A model generated the notes under the pieces. The model worked only from the letters and a program-made list of their open reading frames with translations, was not told the DNA's origin and did no database searches. Below, piece by piece: positions 1 to 7,087 of a DNA stretch of 17,360 nt. Source of the stretch: an uncultured Ruminococcus sp. (GTDB lineage: Bacteria; Bacillota; Clostridia; Oscillospirales; Ruminococcaceae); NCBI GenBank assembly GCA_900545285.1, contig UQYK01000043.1:1-17360 (forward strand), given 5' to 3'. The position numbers and the translations under genes were made by a program. How positions within the stretch are numbered: the stretch's first letter is position 1; each line of letters starts with the position of its first letter.

Positions 1-59
1 CTCGAACCTATGACCCTCTGCTTGTAAGGCAGATGCTCTCCCAGCTGAGCTAAGCTTCC
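1..59 (-). tRNA. tRNA-Val(UAC), 3' part outside the window
   Basis: Read on the minus strand, the sequence starts with acceptor strand GGAAGCT. The D-arm GCTCAGCTGGGAGAGC follows, then anticodon stem TCTGC, loop CTTACAA (anticodon UAC, Val) and stem GCAGA. The start of the T-arm, with GGTTCGAG, runs into the left edge. The acceptor 3' strand and CCA lie beyond position 1. A consensus promoter sits about 40 bases upstream, so this may be the first tRNA of a cluster continuing to the left. Confidence 0.93.
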
Positions 60-99
60 ATTCCATTTTATCACCGCATCACTCACAGCGACAAGTAAT

Positions 100-128
100 A
101 TTATACACCATCCAGGGCAATTTGTCAA
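100..128 (-). promoter_or_regulatory. Sigma-A type promoter of tRNA-Val
   Basis: On the minus strand, TTGACA (128-123), a 17-base spacer and TATAAT (105-100) form a perfect consensus. An A/T-rich stretch (T and A runs at about 130-160) lies just upstream of the -35 and could act as an UP element. The start point would fall near 93, about 34 bases before the tRNA. Confidence 0.85.
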
Positions 129-237
129 GGGTTTTTTCAAAAAAATTTTTCCGCTTTAAAATCAGAAAAATTGCCGAAAATGCGTTGCTTTTCCGTTTTG
201 CCTTAGTAGTTCACAAAAGATTAACATTTAAACTCGC

Positions 238-266
238 AAAAAAACACCTGCATTTTGCAATGCAGG
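238..266 (-). terminator. Intrinsic terminator after the lipoprotein gene
   Basis: On the minus strand, CCTGCATT and AATGCAGG form a perfect 8-bp stem around a GCAA loop. TG and a run of seven T follow. It lies 27 bases after the stop codon of the lipoprotein gene. Confidence 0.85.
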
Positions 267-292
267 CATCTCTTGTTTTCGATAACAGATTC

Positions 293-1045
293 TTACATAC
301 CAGTGATGTTGAAGGTTACTTCAACTGTCTTCCAATCGCCGATTGCGCTGGGATCCAGGATGGTTGCAGAATAAGCAGACTTGTCTGCCAGATCAGAAAT
401 GTTGCCCTCTGCACTTCTTGCATCTGCGATCTTGTCATCCGAAGCCCACCGGTTATAGATGTTGGAACGGATGTTGTTATGCTTTTCACCGTTGATTTCA
501 GTTTCTTCGGTGTTGGTGTAGCTCTTCTTGGTCAGCGGAACCTCAGTGCCGTCAATCTTAACGGAAGTCACTTCGATTACAGCGTTCGGTGTTGCTGTTG
601 CGCCGTCCATGATCTGTACTGCCATAAATGCAGTACCACTTGCTACCAGGTCGCCGTTTACATCGCCGGTTGTATTAAAACGTGCTGCATCGGTGTCACA
701 GGTAACGCTGACAGTGTACTCACCGTTTCCGGTAATCGGTACAACGCCTGCGTCATAGCACAGATAATCCGAGTCACTGCCGGTGTACTGGAGCCGCCAC
801 TGGCTGTCTACCATACTCAGATAAGCTTCGCCGGACTTTACTGCAACTGCTTCTTCAAAATCTCCCTGGGGAACCTGCTGCGGTGTGCTCTCTGCGTCAG
901 ATGCTTCATCCGATGTTTCGCTGGATTCTGCCTTGGAAGAAGATTCCTTGCTGCCGTCTTCGCTGTCGCCGCAGGCAGTAAATGCTGCACTCATCATCAT
1001 TGCGGCAAGCAGGAATGCCAGAACCTTTTTGGTCTTTGCCATCAT
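293..1045 (-). CDS. Secreted lipoprotein with a Ruminococcus-type beta-rich module
   Basis: The product is 250 residues. It starts with a basic n-region (KTKK), a hydrophobic stretch (residues 9-22) and a lipobox ending FTAC, with the lipidated Cys at residue 25. It should therefore be anchored to the outer face of the membrane. Residues 26-60 are a Ser/Glu/Asp-rich linker. The rest (about 64-250) looks like one beta-rich domain with alternating short strands (for example YTVSVT, VEVTFNITG). From memory this resembles modules in secreted Ruminococcus proteins; I cannot name a family, and substrate binding is only a guess. There is no dockerin and no catalytic motif. GAGG lies 5 bases before the first ATG and 8 before a second ATG at 1042, so either start is possible. 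The gene appears monocistronic, with a terminator just downstream. Confidence 0.85.
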   Translation of the reverse strand: MMAKTKKVLAFLLAAMMMSAAFTACGDSEDGSKESSSKAESSETSDEASDAESTPQQVPQGDFEEAVAVKSGEAYLSMVDSQWRLQYTGSDSDYLCYDAGVVPITGNGEYTVSVTCDTDAARFNTTGDVNGDLVASGTAFMAVQIMDGATATPNAVIEVTSVKIDGTEVPLTKKSYTNTEETEINGEKHNNIRSNIYNRWASDDKIADARSAEGNISDLADKSAYSATILDPSAIGDWKTVEVTFNITGM

Positions 1046-1155
1046 ATTTTCCTCATTTCTAAAAAGTTCAGAGCCGTTTTTGGCTCCCTTCCCCTGATAA
1101 AGCAGACTTTTTCACTGACATCAGATACCAAAAACTCATTTTATCATTCAGTATA

Positions 1156-1184
1156 ATGATACTAGATTCTCGTCCCGGATGCAA
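1156..1184 (-). promoter_or_regulatory. Possible promoter of the lipoprotein gene
   Basis: On the minus strand, TTGCAT (1184-1179), 17 bases and TATCAT (1161-1156) are a moderate match to consensus. The -10 overlaps a 7-bp inverted repeat, TATCATT at 1142-1148 and AATGATA at 1155-1161, which could be an operator or chance. It lies about 110 bases before the start codon. Confidence 0.35.
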
Positions 1185-1344
1185 GATGCATTTTGCACAA
1201 AATCGAAGTCTAAAACTTGTCTCGCTTTTGCATCTTCCCACAAATACATCCCACATTTTCTGCATGGCTTCGCAGATTTTGTCATATTTCTGTGCGATTT
1301 ACCGAATACCGCTCCGCTCGCAGAAAACCGGAAATGCGCCTGCA

Positions 1345-3267
1345 TCAGCTCAGCGCGTCTTCCAGTTCAATCATTTTTTCCATAGTTTCATCCATTGCCA
1401 CCCGGAGTTCCTCCATGCGTGCGCATTTTTCCTGCATCAGCTGATAGTCACTGCATACCGCTTCATCCGCCAGTTCTGCGGTCAGCTGATCCAGCTCCTC
1501 CTGCATCCGATCCAGATTCTGTTCCAGGCTGCGCAAATCCGCCCGGAATTTCGCCTGCTGAGAACGCTGCTTTTTAGAGCGGTAGGCTGGTTTTTCTCCC
1601 TTTGGCGGCCGCGGCTCCTGCGTTTCGGCTGCGGCAGCGGCTTCTGCTGCACTGGCCTTTTGCTGCGCATCCCGCCATGCAGAAAAACCGCCCTGATAAA
1701 CAAAAGCGCCATCTGCTTTCAGTTCCAGGATATGATCTGCCACCCGATCCAAAAGATAGCGGTCATGGGAAACAAAGAGGATTGTACCGCCAAAGGTTTC
1801 CATTGCATCTTCGATGACTTCCTTCATGGCGATGTCCAGATGGTTGGTCGGTTCGTCTAAGATCAGAACATTTCCGTGTTCCAGCATCATCACCGCAAAG
1901 CAGACCTTGGCGCGTTCGCCGCCGCTGAGCACCCCTACCGGTTTGAACACATTTTCCCCAGTCAGACGCACCTGCCCCAGAAGCTTCCGGACCTCCAGAT
2001 CTGTCCAGGACGGCACACGGTCATGAATTTCCTGCATAACCGATTTTGCAGGATGCAGATTGGTACTTTCCTGTTCAAAATAGGAAATCTTCACGTTGCT
2101 GGTCCAGCGCACTTTTCCCAGATGGGGCAGCTTTCCCTGAATAATTTTCAGCAATGTGGATTTACCGATGCCATTTTCGCCGATAATGCCCCATTTTTCA
2201 CCCCGGCGCACTTCAAACGACAGCTCCGGCAGCAGCGTTTTCCGCGCCGTGCCTTCCCCCACAGAAATATCAATTCCCTGTACCTTCAGTAGTTCCACCG
2301 GCGGATCTGCCTCATAGGTAAACTGAATCCGTGCCTGTTTCTGCGCTGCCGGCGGTTTCTCGATTCGTTCCATTTTCTCCAGCTGCTTTACCCGGCTCTG
2401 GGCGCTCTTTGCCGTAGAAGCCCGTGTCAGATTTCGTGCTACATAGTCTTCCAGCTTGGCGATTTCCTTTTGCTGCATTTCGTATTCTTTCCATTGCCGC
2501 GCCACTGCTGCTTCTTTCAGCTGTGTAAAGGCGGTGTAGTTTCCCTTATACCGTGTCAGCTTTCCCCGTTCGATTTCACAGACGCTGGTACACAGCCGAT
2601 CCAGGAAGTAGCGGTCATGGGAAACCAGCAGCAATGCACCCTTATAGTCTTTTAAATAGTCCTCCAGCCACATTACCGTCTGGAAGTCCAGGTGGTTGGT
2701 CGGCTCGTCCAGAATCAACAGGTTCGGCGCTTCCAGCAGGAGCTGCGCAATGGCAAGCCGTGTTTTCTCGCCGCCGCTGAATCCGGAGATCACCCGATCA
2801 TATGTATCCGGCGCAAAACCCATACCATTGAGCACCGTGCGGATTTTCACATCGATCTGATAACCGTCATTGTCCTCAAACCAGGTTTGCAGACGGTGAT
2901 ACTCTTCCGCACCGGAAAGGTCTCCCTCCTGCATGGCAGCTTCCAGCTGGTGCATCCGCTCCTGTGTCTCCAGCAGCGGCCGGAACACACTGCGCATCTC
3001 TTCCCACACGGTACTGTCCTTTTCCAAGCCGCCCATCTGTTCCAGATAGCCGATGGTTGTCTTTCCGGAAACGGCGACCTCACCATCCCCTTCCACAATA
3101 TGATCCGGCAGCTCCTGACCGGTCAGAATTCGCAGCAGCGTGGATTTTCCGCAGCCGTTTACCCCCACCAGGCCGATCCGATCCTGATCTTCCACCGTCA
3201 GTGACACATGAGACAGCACTTGATTTCCATGATAAAATTTATTGATATCGTTTAAGCGAAGCAGCAT
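1345..3267 (-). CDS. ABC-F family ATPase (duplicated ATP-binding domains, Uup/YdiF-like)
   Basis: The product is 640 residues from the ATG at 3267, chosen because GGAG lies 10 bases upstream; the open frame extends further but into the promoter region. There are two ABC domains and no membrane segments. Domain 1 has Walker A GVNGCGKST (35-43), signature SGGEK (164), Walker B LLILDEPTNHLD (183-194) and H-switch SHDR (216). Domain 2 has GENGIGKST (363-371), SGGER (448), VLILDEPTNHLD (467-478) and SHDR (500). Between them (about 250-320) is the charged helical linker typical of ABC-F proteins. The C-terminal tail (about 565-640) is a predicted coiled coil as in Uup/YdiF. Known ABC-F proteins bind the ribosomal E site and act in translation or antibiotic protection. 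No feature here singles out a resistance factor, so a housekeeping translation role is the better guess. It is divergent from the DUF5662-type gene. Confidence 0.95.
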   Translation of the reverse strand: MLLRLNDINKFYHGNQVLSHVSLTVEDQDRIGLVGVNGCGKSTLLRILTGQELPDHIVEGDGEVAVSGKTTIGYLEQMGGLEKDSTVWEEMRSVFRPLLETQERMHQLEAAMQEGDLSGAEEYHRLQTWFEDNDGYQIDVKIRTVLNGMGFAPDTYDRVISGFSGGEKTRLAIAQLLLEAPNLLILDEPTNHLDFQTVMWLEDYLKDYKGALLLVSHDRYFLDRLCTSVCEIERGKLTRYKGNYTAFTQLKEAAVARQWKEYEMQQKEIAKLEDYVARNLTRASTAKSAQSRVKQLEKMERIEKPPAAQKQARIQFTYEADPPVELLKVQGIDISVGEGTARKTLLPELSFEVRRGEKWGIIGENGIGKSTLLKIIQGKLPHLGKVRWTSNVKISYFEQESTNLHPAKSVMQEIHDRVPSWTDLEVRKLLGQVRLTGENVFKPVGVLSGGERAKVCFAVMMLEHGNVLILDEPTNHLDIAMKEVIEDAMETFGGTILFVSHDRYLLDRVADHILELKADGAFVYQGGFSAWRDAQQKASAAEAAAAAETQEPRPPKGEKPAYRSKKQRSQQAKFRADLRSLEQNLDRMQEELDQLTAELADEAVCSDYQLMQEKCARMEELRVAMDETMEKMIELEDALS

Positions 3268-3328
3268 AGCATTCGTTCTCCTTCTCGCCGACAGTTCTTT
3301 TTCTGCCGAAATCCATAATGTACTTTTT

Positions 3329-3357
3329 ATTGTAGCATATTCTGCGTCAAAAAACAA
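3329..3357 (-). promoter_or_regulatory. Probable promoter of the ABC-F gene
   Basis: On the minus strand, TTGTTT (3357-3352), 17 bases and TACAAT (3334-3329) are followed about 60 bases later by the ATG. The -35 is imperfect. It stands back to back with the promoter at 3388-3416, with about 30 bases between them. Confidence 0.45.
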
Positions 3358-3387
3358 CTGCTTTTTCTGTGGCATCTGCATGCCGCC

Positions 3388-3416
3388 TTGACAATTCTTT
3401 CAGAATCTCCTATACT
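3388..3416 (+). promoter_or_regulatory. Promoter of the DUF5662-type gene
   Basis: TTGACA (3388-3393), a 17-base spacer and TATACT (3411-3416) are near consensus. The start codon follows 28 bases after the -10, leaving a short leader with the SD site GGAGG. Confidence 0.8.
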
Positions 3417-3444
3417 ATAAAAAGCGTACACAGGAGGGATTGCA

Positions 3445-4011
3445 ATGAAATGGAAATCATTCTGGGGCCACTTTTGCACCATTACACAGCATCGGCATAT
3501 GGTCATTTGCCACTGCAAGAAGGCTGGCATTCTCTGGCAGGGACTGCGCCACGATCTGTCCAAGTACAGTCCCGCAGAATTCTGGCAGGGTGTCCGCTAT
3601 TATCAGGACGGCCGCCGCAGCCCGAACGAAGCGGAACGAGAAGACCTGGGCTACTCTCTGGCCTGGATGCATCACAAAGGACGCAACCGCCACCATTTTG
3701 AGTATTGGAATGACTACAACCCCAAAACGAAGCGCATGGAACCGGTGGAAATGCCGGTGCGGTTTCTGGCAGAGATGTTCTGTGACCGGGTTGCCGCCAG
3801 TAAAATTTATCTGAAGGAAAAGTATCTGCCGGATGAACCGCTGCATTACTTTCAAAACTCCACTGCGCAAAAGCGAGGACTTCTCCATCCGTCGACTGCA
3901 AAAGCGCTGACAGATCTGCTGACAATTCTGGCAGAAGAGGGAGAAGATCGGGCTTTTTCTGTGCTCCGGCAAATGGTGAAATCCGATGCGCATAGCCGCA
4001 AATCCCGGTGA
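3445..4011 (+). CDS. DUF5662 family protein, function unknown
   Basis: The product is 188 residues. AGGAGGG sits about 7 bases before the ATG. I recognise the conserved blocks HDLSKYSPAEF (36-46), HHKGRNRHHFEYW (76-88) and MFCDR (111-115) as those of the DUF5662 family, which has no established function to my knowledge. The spacing of His36-Asp37, His76-His77, His83-His84 and Asp114 would suit a helical metal-binding site like that of HD-type hydrolases; that is inference from the pattern only. There is no signal peptide or membrane segment, so it is probably cytoplasmic. It appears to be a single-gene unit with its own promoter, divergent from the ABC-F gene. I see no clear terminator before the next promoter. 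Confidence 0.85.
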   Translation: MKWKSFWGHFCTITQHRHMVICHCKKAGILWQGLRHDLSKYSPAEFWQGVRYYQDGRRSPNEAEREDLGYSLAWMHHKGRNRHHFEYWNDYNPKTKRMEPVEMPVRFLAEMFCDRVAASKIYLKEKYLPDEPLHYFQNSTAQKRGLLHPSTAKALTDLLTILAEEGEDRAFSVLRQMVKSDAHSRKSR

Positions 4012-4090
4012 TTTGTCATAAATTCCAAAAAGCAGGAGAAAATTACCGTATTTTTTGGTGTCGAAATGTACTGGAATTGTTTCAAGTTCA

Positions 4091-4119
4091 TTGACAACAC
4101 ATGGAAAATATGATATAAT
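4091..4119 (+). promoter_or_regulatory. Promoter of the zinc-ribbon membrane protein gene
   Basis: TTGACA (4091-4096), 17 bases and TATAAT (4114-4119) form a perfect consensus. The transcript would start near 4126, where AAATTC (4126-4131) can pair with GAATTT (4143-4148) to make a small hairpin at the very 5' end. AGGAGG follows before the ATG. Confidence 0.88.
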
Positions 4120-4165
4120 CAAATAAAATTCGCAACACGCGAGAATTTAGGAGGAGAATGTATTT

Positions 4166-4924
4166 ATGAATTGCAGCAAATGCGGAACACCGTTGAACGA
4201 AGGCGCAGCATTTTGTCCGAACTGCGGCGAAAAAGTAGCCGCTCCCACACCGAATCCGACCCCTGCGCCGACTCCTGTCGATGCAGCAGCATCTGCACAG
4301 ACAGCCGGTACAGCACCTACACCGGAAGCAAATCCCATCCCCACCGTAAATCCGGATCCCACTGCGACTGCTCCGGCACCGCAGAAGAAGCAGCTGCTGA
4401 TCGCCGGCGGCGCAATTCTGGTGGCTCTGGTCATTGTCATTGTACTGATTTCATGCATCTTTGGCGGAACCAGTGCCAAGGGCGCTATCAAAAATTACTA
4501 CAACGCAGTGGAAAATGCAAATGCTTCCAAAATTATCAAATGCGTTCCGAAGGATATACTGAATGCAATGATGGATGAAGAAGACATGAGCAAAAAAGAA
4601 GTCAAGGAAGCCGTTCAGGATTACATCGATGACATGTATGACGATCATGAATTTGACTACATCAAGGTAACATTCAAGGATAAGGAAAACCTGGATAAAG
4701 ACGATATTGACGATGACCTGGATTTTGAATCCATGTTTGATGACAGTGATGACTTCAAAAAGATCAAAAAGGCAGTAAAGTATGATGTCAAAATCAAGGT
4801 TTCCACAGATGACGGCGACAATGTCGATACAACAACGGAAGAACATTACGTATACAAATACGGAAATTCCTGGTACATTGCAGACGCTGTTAGCTTTGTT
4901 GCATTGGCAATCTACAGTTATTAA
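4166..4924 (+). CDS. Zinc-ribbon single-pass membrane protein with acidic extracellular domain
   Basis: The product is 252 residues. The N-terminus is a zinc ribbon with Cys3-x2-Cys6 and Cys17-x2-Cys20. Residues 25-72 are a Pro/Ala/Thr-rich linker, and residues 77-99 form one membrane helix (LLIAGGAILVALVIVIVLIS). The remainder (about 103-252) is an acidic domain rich in Asp/Lys. It opens with AIKNYYNAVENANASKI, like the start of NTF2-like/DUF4878-type domains, and ends with aromatic strands (YVYKYGNSWYI). Such zinc-ribbon plus TM proteins are common in Firmicutes and mostly uncharacterised. With the ribbon in the cytoplasm, the C-terminal domain would face outside. AGGAGG lies 11 bases before the ATG. 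The gene has its own promoter and terminator, so its neighbours give no clue to its role. Confidence 0.88.
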   Translation: MNCSKCGTPLNEGAAFCPNCGEKVAAPTPNPTPAPTPVDAAASAQTAGTAPTPEANPIPTVNPDPTATAPAPQKKQLLIAGGAILVALVIVIVLISCIFGGTSAKGAIKNYYNAVENANASKIIKCVPKDILNAMMDEEDMSKKEVKEAVQDYIDDMYDDHEFDYIKVTFKDKENLDKDDIDDDLDFESMFDDSDDFKKIKKAVKYDVKIKVSTDDGDNVDTTTEEHYVYKYGNSWYIADAVSFVALAIYSY

Positions 4925-4951
4925 AATACAGTTTTCCAGATAAAAACGAAA

Positions 4952-4996
4952 ACAGGCTGTCCCGAAAGCATTTAACTTTCAGGGCGGCCTGTTTTG
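4952..4996 (+). terminator. Intrinsic terminator after the zinc-ribbon gene
   Basis: ACAGGCTGTCCCGAAAG (4952-4968) pairs with CTTTCAGGGCGGCCTGT (4976-4992) around a 7-base loop, with two G-U pairs and one mismatch. A short T run follows. It starts 27 bases after the stop codon. Confidence 0.85.
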
Positions 4997-5031
4997 CTCC
5001 GCCGTATGAATTCCACTATCCTCCAAAAACG

Positions 5032-5068
5032 AAAAATCCTCCGCACATTTCTGTACGAAGGAATTTTT
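5032..5068 (-). terminator. Intrinsic terminator of the tRNA-Thr/tRNA-Gly unit
   Basis: On the minus strand, AAAAATTCCTTCGTAC pairs with GTGCGGAGGATTTTT around a 6-base loop, with one bulged base and two G-U pairs. The descending arm ends in five T. It starts 10 bases after the encoded CCA of tRNA-Gly. Confidence 0.75.
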
Positions 5069-5078
5069 AAAACGATCG

Positions 5079-5152
5079 TGGAGCGAGCGACGAGAATCGA
5101 ACTCGCAACCTCAGCTTGGGAAGCTGATGTTTTGCCACTAAACTACGCTCGC
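5079..5152 (-). tRNA. tRNA-Gly(CCC)
   Basis: This is a 74-base cloverleaf. The acceptor stem is GCGAGCG/CGCTCGC. The D-arm is short (GTTTAGTGGCAAAAC). The anticodon arm is TCAGC-TTCCCAA-GCTGA, giving anticodon CCC, which reads GGG. The variable loop has four bases, as usual for tRNA-Gly, and the T-loop is TTCGATT. The discriminator base is T, followed by an encoded CCA. It lies 38 bases downstream of tRNA-Thr, and the two probably share one transcript. Confidence 0.95.
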
Positions 5153-5190
5153 AGCCATTCCGGAGCATTCGTTCTTCCGGAATCAATTTC

Positions 5191-5266
5191 TGGAGCTGGA
5201 AACGTGACTTGAACACGCGACCTGCGCATTACGAATGCGCTGCTCTACCAACTGAGCTATTCCAGC
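5191..5266 (-). tRNA. tRNA-Thr(CGU)
   Basis: This is a 76-base cloverleaf. The acceptor stem is GCTGGAA/TTCCAGC and the D-arm is GCTCAGTTGGTAGAGC. The anticodon arm is GCGCA-TTCGTAA-TGCGC, giving anticodon CGT, which reads ACG. The T-loop is TTCAAGT. The discriminator base is T, followed by an encoded CCA. It is the first gene of a two-tRNA unit whose promoter is at 5308-5335. Confidence 0.95.
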
Positions 5267-5307
5267 ATCAAAACACCTGCCATGCCGCAGGGAAAAGATA
5301 CTATTAT

Positions 5308-5335
5308 ATTATAGCATACTTTTGCAGTTTGTCAA
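5308..5335 (-). promoter_or_regulatory. Promoter of the tRNA-Thr/tRNA-Gly unit
   Basis: On the minus strand, TTGACA (5335-5330), a 16-base spacer and TATAAT (5313-5308) are followed about 40 bases later by tRNA-Thr. An A/T-rich block with TTTTTTTGAAA lies directly upstream of the -35, as at the tRNA-Val promoter. Confidence 0.82.
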
Positions 5336-5374
5336 GTACTTTCAAAAAAATTATTGAAAATCTCAAAAATAGGA

Positions 5375-5403
5375 TTGAAATTAAAAAACAAGTATGGTAT
5401 AAT
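5375..5403 (+). promoter_or_regulatory. Distal promoter of the signal-peptidase-like gene (or of a short RNA)
   Basis: TTGAAA (5375-5380), 17 bases and TATAAT (5398-5403) give a transcript starting near 5410, more than 200 bases before the next ATG. Between here and the second promoter (5404-5553) I see no convincing coding frame. There is a G/C-rich patch (about 5425-5453) followed by a T-rich run, but no clean terminator stem. It resembles the second promoter in sequence. Confidence 0.6.
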
Positions 5404-5553
5404 AAAAGCGTGGAAAATCAAAGCACAGCTTCGGCACAGCCTGCCGCGCGCCTGTATTTTTTATCTGTACAGCGCTGATTTCTCCGCTTTATCTCCTGCA
5501 AACGTGGATTCTTTCATATTTTCATATTTTTTTGGAAAATTTCAAAAAAAGAA

Positions 5554-5582
5554 TTGAAATTCCAAAAGAGATATGCTATAAT
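5554..5582 (+). promoter_or_regulatory. Proximal promoter of the signal-peptidase-like gene
   Basis: TTGAAA (5554-5559), 17 bases and TATAAT (5577-5582) lie 44 bases before the ATG. An inverted repeat, TTTTGGAA and TTTC upstream against GAAATTCCAAAA, brackets the -35 (about 5529-5566) and could be a regulator site. Confidence 0.75.
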
Positions 5583-5626
5583 ATTGTTTATCTAAAAATT
5601 TTTTCGTGTAAAAGGAAGGAAGCATC

Positions 5627-6925
5627 ATGAAAAAGAAAACGAAATCGATTCTCGCAGTTGTTCTGGCGATTCTTCTCATAATTGTAGTTGCAATCACGCT
5701 GACCACAAACATTCTTTTCTCTCGTAAAGATACGCCAAAAATCTTTGGCCATTACATCTATCTGATGCAAACGGATGTCATGGAGGCAGGAAGCGATGTA
5801 GGCATTGCTACCAGCAATACCGATGCAAATGCTGCCGCTTCCATTCATCAGCACACCGCCGTCATTGCAAAAGCATACAGCGAAGCAGATCCCATTGCAA
5901 AAAACAATGCTGTGCTCTGCGTTCTGGCTGCGGATGATACTTCCACCGATGCAGACTCTGACCGTGTTGCAGTCCGCCGGATTTACAGCATTGATCAGGA
6001 TGAAACTGGTATGCTGAAATATTATCCCACTACTATGCAGGCTGACAGCATAGGCACAGAACCGCCAGTCACAGTAGACAGCATTCTGGGAAAATGCGCT
6101 TATGAAAGTGGCGAGCTTTATACCTATATCACATTTGCAACTAGTGTACCGGGTATTCTAACGCTGCTGGTTCTCCCCAGCGTAATCCTGGTAATTATGC
6201 TGATCGTTGCTATTGTCCGCGCAAACGGCAAGCACGATGATGAATATGCGTTTGAAGAAAACTATGACGAAGTATTCAGCGAAGATTCTTATGATGCCGA
6301 CAATGGCTATGAAGATGAAGAGTTGGGCGGACGTTCTCCTCTGTACCGTTCTTCTGGCAATACTGGAAAGTCTGCTTCCTTCGAGCAGAAACGCTCTTCT
6401 ATTGCACAGAACTTTGAGCGAAAGGCCGTCAACCCCAATTCTCCATATCAGAAGGCACGTACCATGCAGTTTAAGGCACAGCACGATGTTCCGATTTACA
6501 CCAATCCGGAGGATCAGCTGCCCATTGGTTCCAACAACACAGATACCTATGAAGGCGCACACAGCGGTTCCATTTCCAATACTGCATCCTTCGGCAGCAT
6601 CCACAGAACTGCACCGATCAGCAACTTTGGCTCCGGCCCCATTGCTTCTCATGCATCAGATGCGCCAGTAGCCCCAGAAACACCGGCCTATCGCGGCAGC
6701 CACGAAGCAAGCTCTCCGGAAGAGGCAAGAAATCTGGGCAGCAACCGCTTTACCAGCAATGCAGCCCGTCCGGAAACAGACACTACAAATTCTGCTGCAT
6801 CTGCTCCGGCCGCAGCACCGGCTTCCAAACCGGCAGCAAAACCGACTGGCGACAAGTATGCAACTGCTTCTGTCGATGAACTGCTTGCAATGATCGAAGG
6901 CGAAAAACACAAGCTGGATCAGTAA
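5627..6925 (+). CDS. Two-TM protein resembling a catalytically dead SipW-type signal peptidase, with long cytoplasmic tail
   Basis: The product is 432 residues. AAGGAAGGAAG precedes the ATG. Residues 7-27 form a membrane helix. Residues 36-176 run like the outer domain of SipW/archaeal-type signal peptidase I: IFGHYIYLMQTDVMEA where active enzymes have a block ending SGSMEP, RVAVRRIYSI where they have THRI, and VDSILGKCAYESGELYTYIT before the last helix (174-198). In this alignment the catalytic Ser is Val51 and the catalytic His is Arg117, so peptidase activity is unlikely. After the second helix come an acidic stretch (203-234), about 180 residues rich in Ser/Ala/Pro/Asn, and a short helix SVDELLAMIEGEK (415-427) that may dock a partner. 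It stands alone between two promoters and a terminator. The family call is my own alignment by eye. Function is unknown. Confidence 0.85.
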   Translation: MKKKTKSILAVVLAILLIIVVAITLTTNILFSRKDTPKIFGHYIYLMQTDVMEAGSDVGIATSNTDANAAASIHQHTAVIAKAYSEADPIAKNNAVLCVLAADDTSTDADSDRVAVRRIYSIDQDETGMLKYYPTTMQADSIGTEPPVTVDSILGKCAYESGELYTYITFATSVPGILTLLVLPSVILVIMLIVAIVRANGKHDDEYAFEENYDEVFSEDSYDADNGYEDEELGGRSPLYRSSGNTGKSASFEQKRSSIAQNFERKAVNPNSPYQKARTMQFKAQHDVPIYTNPEDQLPIGSNNTDTYEGAHSGSISNTASFGSIHRTAPISNFGSGPIASHASDAPVAPETPAYRGSHEASSPEEARNLGSNRFTSNAARPETDTTNSAASAPAAAPASKPAAKPTGDKYATASVDELLAMIEGEKHKLDQ

Positions 6926-6950
6926 GATATCTTCACTATCCACCTTTCAT

Positions 6951-6999
6951 GAAAATCCCCCGGCTGACGCGCTGTGTTGCCGGGGGATTTTCCTTTTGC
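6951..6999 (+). terminator. Intrinsic terminator after the signal-peptidase-like gene
   Basis: GAAAATCCCCCGGC (6951-6964) and GCCGGGGGATTTTC (6979-6992) form a perfect 14-bp stem around a 14-base loop, followed by CTTTT. The A/T ends of the stem would also let it work from the other side. Confidence 0.88.
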
Positions 7000-7026
7000 C
7001 AAATATGCCAGAGACGAACCACATCA

Positions 7027-7066
7027 TAAAAAAGGTGTGCCGCATTTTTCAGCAGCACACCCTTTT
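7027..7066 (-). terminator. Intrinsic terminator after leuA
   Basis: On the minus strand, AAAAGGGTGTGC pairs with GCACACCTTTTTT around a loop of about 14 bases. The descending arm ends in six T. It begins about 20 bases after the leuA stop codon and faces the terminator of the convergent gene. Confidence 0.88.
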
Positions 7067-7087
7067 ATTTTTATATTTTCGATTCTG

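Noticed and set aside
3268..3381. Longer ABC-F start
   Set aside because: The extra 38 codons cover the likely promoter, and the SD-supported ATG at 3267 opens directly into the ABC domain.
4017..4060. CCAAAAA...TTTTTTGG as terminator of the DUF5662-type gene
   Set aside because: The stem is A/T-only apart from two pairs and the loop is about 19 bases, so it is too weak.
5209..5557. Two plus-strand frames over tRNA-Thr and the promoter region
   Set aside because: They run through a tRNA gene and a -35/-10 pair, have no SD site and low-complexity products.
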